Below, piece after piece: positions 6,785 through 8,626 of a DNA stretch of 8,626 bases (positions within the stretch are counted from its first letter, which is position 1; the number at the start of each line of letters is the position of its first letter). Location of the stretch: NCBI GenBank assembly GCA_944391545.1, contig CALXTZ010000059.1:1-8626 (forward strand). Reading direction: 5' to 3'. The stretch comes from an uncultured Alphaproteobacteria bacterium. Lineage in GTDB: Bacteria; Pseudomonadota; Alphaproteobacteria; CAAHEQ01; UBA3637. Position numbers and translations under genes: made by a program. Under the pieces are notes generated by a model. It saw nothing but the letters and a program-made list of their open reading frames with translations, was not told where the DNA came from and searched no databases.

Positions 6785-6853
6785 ATGCAAATAAGACGCG
6801 ATATAAAACAACAAAATGAATGCGGCTGCCAAAATCAATAAAAATTGAACCAT
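6782..6853 (-). CDS. Possible 23-residue single-helix membrane microprotein
   Basis: This frame is too short for routine gene finding. It starts with ATG at 6851-6853, ends with TAA at 6782-6784, and encodes MVQFLLILAAAFILLFYIAS followed by YLH. Residues 3-20 form one uninterrupted hydrophobic helix with no charged residue, long enough to span the membrane. An AAGGA site lies about eight to nine bases before the ATG, which is good spacing, and the next gene starts ten bases after the stop with its own strong site. Both points argue that it is translated as the first gene of the operon. Small single-helix proteins often act as subunits or regulators of larger membrane complexes. Its partner could be the 151-residue membrane protein or the Yej permeases, but this is inference. 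It has no family that I recognise. Confidence 0.55.
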   Translation of the reverse strand: MVQFLLILAAAFILLFYIASYLH

Positions 6854-6876
6854 TATGCTTTCCTTTTCACAAATGT

Positions 6877-6907
6877 TTCACGTAAACTGCTGGACTTTTT
6901 TTATAAT
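6877..6907 (+). promoter_or_regulatory. Probable accA promoter
   Basis: A perfect TATAAT -10 box is at 6902-6907. The best -35 candidate is TTCACG at 6877-6882 (four of six consensus bases) with a long 19-base spacer, so the -35 is weak. Transcription starting around 6914 would give a leader of about 40 bases before the accA ATG at 6953. This supports the downstream start codon. The box shares bases with a minus-strand TATTAT. Confidence 0.5.
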
Positions 6908-6931
6908 AGCGTGTATTTTATGGAAAAACCA
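6900..6931 (-). promoter_or_regulatory. Possible promoter for the yej operon (weak)
   Basis: Within the divergent intergenic region the minus strand has a TATTAT box (6903-6908) overlapping a TATAAA (6900-6905). Either could be a -10 element for the operon, placed about 47-50 bases before the microprotein ATG. No good -35 is seen at the matching distance (TGGTTT at 6926-6931 is poor). This is the only plausible place for the operon promoter inside the window, hence the listing. Confidence 0.25.
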
Positions 6932-6940
6932 TTAAAATAT

Positions 6941-6946
6941 GAAGGA
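6941..6946 (+). promoter_or_regulatory. accA ribosome binding site
   Basis: GAAGGA ends six bases before the ATG at 6953-6955. It fixes the accA start and argues against the in-frame ATG at 6920 and the TTG at 6845, neither of which has such a site nearby. Confidence 0.75.
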
Positions 6947-6952
6947 TGTACG

Positions 6953-7900
6953 ATGAAAGCTTTGGATTTTGAAAAAAATATTGTGGAAGTCGAAGAAAAA
7001 ATCGACGCTTTGCGCCATTTGACGGACTCGTCGGAATTGAACATTGCCGACGAAGTCAAGCGCTTGGAAGACAAGCTTCAAAAGCAAATGGAAAGCACTT
7101 ACAAAAAATTGACGCCGTGGCAAAAAGCGCAAGTCGCCCGCCACGAAGCTCGCCCGCAAACCAGCGATTATATTAACGCTTTGATTCAGGATTTTGTCCC
7201 GCTCGCCGGCGACAGAACCTTTGCGGACGACAAAGCGATTATCGGCGGCATCGGCCGATTTAACGGTCGAACCGTCATGGTCATCGGGCATGAACGCGGC
7301 AAAGATACGCAAAGCCGGTTGGAACATAACTTCGGCATGGCCAAACCCGAAGGCTATCGCAAAGCCATCCGGTTAATGAAACTGGCCGATCACTTTAAAA
7401 TTCCGGTTTTGACTTTTGTTGACACGGCGGGGGCTTTTCCGGGCATGGAAGGTGAAGAACGCGGTCAGGCCGAAGCCATTGCCAGCGCGATGGATGCTTC
7501 GTTCGGATTAACGGTTCCGATCATTGCCACCATCATCGGCGAAGGCGGCTCCGGCGGGGCGATTGCTATTGCAACCGGCAATACCGTGTTGATGTTGGAT
7601 AATTCGATTTATTCCGTGATTTCACCCGAAGGATGTGCGTCCATTTTATGGAAGGACGCCAAAAAAGCTTCTACGGCGGCCGAAACATTGCATTTAACGG
7701 CGGCGGATTTGTTTAAATTTAAAGTTATTGACGAAATCATCGAAGAACCGTTGGGCGGGGCACATCGGCATCCGGCCGAAACCATTGAAGCCGTCGGCAA
7801 AGCCATTGACCGGTATTTGACGACTTTTGACAACATGCCGCCCGAAATTATCAAAAAACAGCGGCAAGATAAATTCTTGGCGATGACGCGGTTGGATTAG
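6953..7900 (+). CDS. accA: Acetyl-CoA carboxylase carboxyltransferase subunit alpha
   Basis: AccA pairs with AccD to form the carboxyltransferase of acetyl-CoA carboxylase, which moves the carboxyl group from biotin to acetyl-CoA to make malonyl-CoA, the first committed step of fatty acid synthesis, in the cytoplasm. The 315-residue length matches the family (E. coli 319). Family features in order are: an N-terminal helix MKALDFEKNIVEVEEKIDAL, then RHEARPQTSDYI, then DRTFADDKAIIGGIGRF, then DTAGAFPGMEGEERGQAEAIA, then the Gly-rich IIGEGGSGGAIAI that shapes the active site, and finally YSVISPEGCASILWKDA. All are intact. The family commonly has DTPGAYPG, so DTAGAFPG is a mild variant. The start at 6953 is chosen for its ribosome binding site and for matching the family N-terminus. 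AccD is not in the window. The gene converges on ispH with a 19-base gap and no clear terminator. Confidence 0.97.
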   Translation: MKALDFEKNIVEVEEKIDALRHLTDSSELNIADEVKRLEDKLQKQMESTYKKLTPWQKAQVARHEARPQTSDYINALIQDFVPLAGDRTFADDKAIIGGIGRFNGRTVMVIGHERGKDTQSRLEHNFGMAKPEGYRKAIRLMKLADHFKIPVLTFVDTAGAFPGMEGEERGQAEAIASAMDASFGLTVPIIATIIGEGGSGGAIAIATGNTVLMLDNSIYSVISPEGCASILWKDAKKASTAAETLHLTAADLFKFKVIDEIIEEPLGGAHRHPAETIEAVGKAIDRYLTTFDNMPPEIIKKQRQDKFLAMTRLD

Positions 7901-7919
7901 CCCGAATGACGCGGCCGAA

Positions 7920-8626
7920 TTAACGCATCAGTTTTTGATAAACGGCCTGAACAATTGATTCCGGCGCCGAAGCGGACGCCGTTAATCCAATGGTGCCCGA
8001 TAAAATCAAAGCATCCGTATCGGCCGGCGTTTCAATTAAATAAGCCGGACATCCGGCGGCCCCGGCAACATCGACCAGTTCACGCGAATTGCTGGAATGC
8101 GTATCGCCGACAACCAAAATCATATCACACGTTGAAGCGGCGGCACGAACGGCTTCCTGGCGCATCGTCGTCGCTCGACACATGGTGTGTTTCGGCGGAA
8201 CAATCAAGGTCGGATAGCGTTTCAAAAGCGCCGTTAAAACCGCATCGACTTTCGTCGCCGACAACGTCGTTTGCATCACACAGCCGACTTTGTCAAAATC
8301 CGGCAACTGTGCCACATCATTCGGTGAAGAAACAACAAAGCTTTTTTGAACCTGACCTTCGATGCCGACCACTTCCGCGTGGCCTTTTTTACCGATGATT
8401 AAAACGGCAGCACCGGCTGCTTCCAACCGTTTGGCCGCCACATGGACTTTCTTGACAAACGGACAGGTTGCATCCACGACCTGGCATCCTTTATCCGCCA
8501 ACGCCGCATAAATATCCTGCCCGGCTCCGTGCGCCGATATGACAACACACGCGCCATTTGGAATATCTGACACATCGTCCACAAAATGAAATCCTTTCGC
8601 CTGGTAGGCCGCCACAACCTGTTTGT
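7920..8626 (-). CDS. ispH: 4-hydroxy-3-methylbut-2-enyl diphosphate reductase, C-terminal 234 residues (partial)
   Basis: IspH (LytB) is an iron-sulfur enzyme that makes IPP and DMAPP from HMBPP in the last step of the MEP isoprenoid pathway, in the cytoplasm. The N-terminal part, including the first cluster cysteine, lies beyond the right edge. The frame is open to the end and reads KQVVAAYQAKGF at the edge, which fits the family's HNKxVV segment, so the GTG at 8613-8615 is not the start. Seen features are SAHG (substrate-binding His), DATCPFVKKVH (second cluster Cys), GKKGHAEVVGIEGQ (His and the catalytic Glu), QTTLS, MCRATTMRQEAV (third cluster Cys), GDTHSSNSRELV (SSNS substrate-binding set) and TASASAPE. 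Two spots differ from the usual text: CRATTMRQ where CYATTNRQ is common, and TASAS where TAGAS is common. Key catalytic residues remain. About 80 residues appear to be missing off-window. Confidence 0.95.
   Translation of the reverse strand, partial: KQVVAAYQAKGFHFVDDVSDIPNGACVVISAHGAGQDIYAALADKGCQVVDATCPFVKKVHVAAKRLEAAGAAVLIIGKKGHAEVVGIEGQVQKSFVVSSPNDVAQLPDFDKVGCVMQTTLSATKVDAVLTALLKRYPTLIVPPKHTMCRATTMRQEAVRAAASTCDMILVVGDTHSSNSRELVDVAGAAGCPAYLIETPADTDALILSGTIGLTASASAPESIVQAVYQKLMR

Noticed and set aside
6845..6952. Extended accA from TTG 6845 or ATG 6920
   Set aside because: A TATAAT box lies inside the extension, the family N-terminus begins at 6953, and only that ATG has a good ribosome site.
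7883..7914. Direct repeat ATGACGCGG at 7883-7891 and 7906-7914 at the accA end
   Set aside because: It is only nine bases and a single pair, with no flanking element. Probably chance.
7901..7919. Bidirectional terminator between accA and ispH
   Set aside because: The 19-base gap has no stem with a U tract on either strand. Only a 4-bp ATCA/TGAT hairpin occurs nearby, within ispH.
8613..8615. GTG as the ispH start codon
   Set aside because: The frame stays open to the window edge with family-like residues (KQV) before it, and the expected N-terminal cysteine region would be missing.

Overview
This window looks like ordinary chromosomal housekeeping and transport DNA from an alphaproteobacterium of moderate GC content (a little under 50% by eye, not computed). 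The lineage is an inference. It rests on the YejABEF-type importer, on alphaproteobacterial-looking AccA and IspH, and on an IleRS N-terminus whose active-site region (FYDGPPFANG then HYGH) resembles the class used by Rickettsia-like bacteria rather than the common bacterial HIGH form. I see no insertion sequence, prophage, CRISPR array, tRNA or rRNA.

Layout. Nearly everything left of about 6855 is on the minus strand and is read right to left. In transcription order there is a 23-residue membrane microprotein (6782-6853), an unrecognised 151-residue protein with two membrane helices (6316-6771), yejA (periplasmic binding protein), yejB and yejE (permeases), yejF (double ATPase) and an unrecognised 169-residue membrane-anchored protein (453-962). 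These are packed as one operon: three successive junctions (yejA/yejB, yejB/yejE, yejE/yejF) are 4-base ATGA overlaps, and yejF overlaps the last gene by 8 bases. A 178-base gap follows, then the 5' end of ileS, which runs off the left edge. A 99-base divergent intergenic region (6854-6952) separates the operon from accA, which is read on the plus strand. accA converges on ispH (minus strand) with only 19 bases between their stop codons. The N-terminal part of ispH is off the right edge.

Functionally, YejABEF is an oligopeptide-type ABC importer. Relatives take up peptides, microcin C or peptidoglycan fragments. accA encodes the alpha carboxyltransferase subunit of acetyl-CoA carboxylase (fatty acid synthesis), ispH the last enzyme of the MEP isoprenoid pathway, and ileS isoleucyl-tRNA synthetase.

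The most interesting observation is the ileS leader. A 28-codon open frame has four Ile codons among its last nine sense codons, and its stop codon lies in the loop of a terminator-like hairpin with a U-rich tail just upstream of ileS. This looks like a possible ribosome-mediated attenuator sensing charged tRNA-Ile, though the Shine-Dalgarno sequence is weak and chance is not excluded. Also worth a look are the unannotated-size microprotein and the two unknown membrane proteins that bracket the yej genes.
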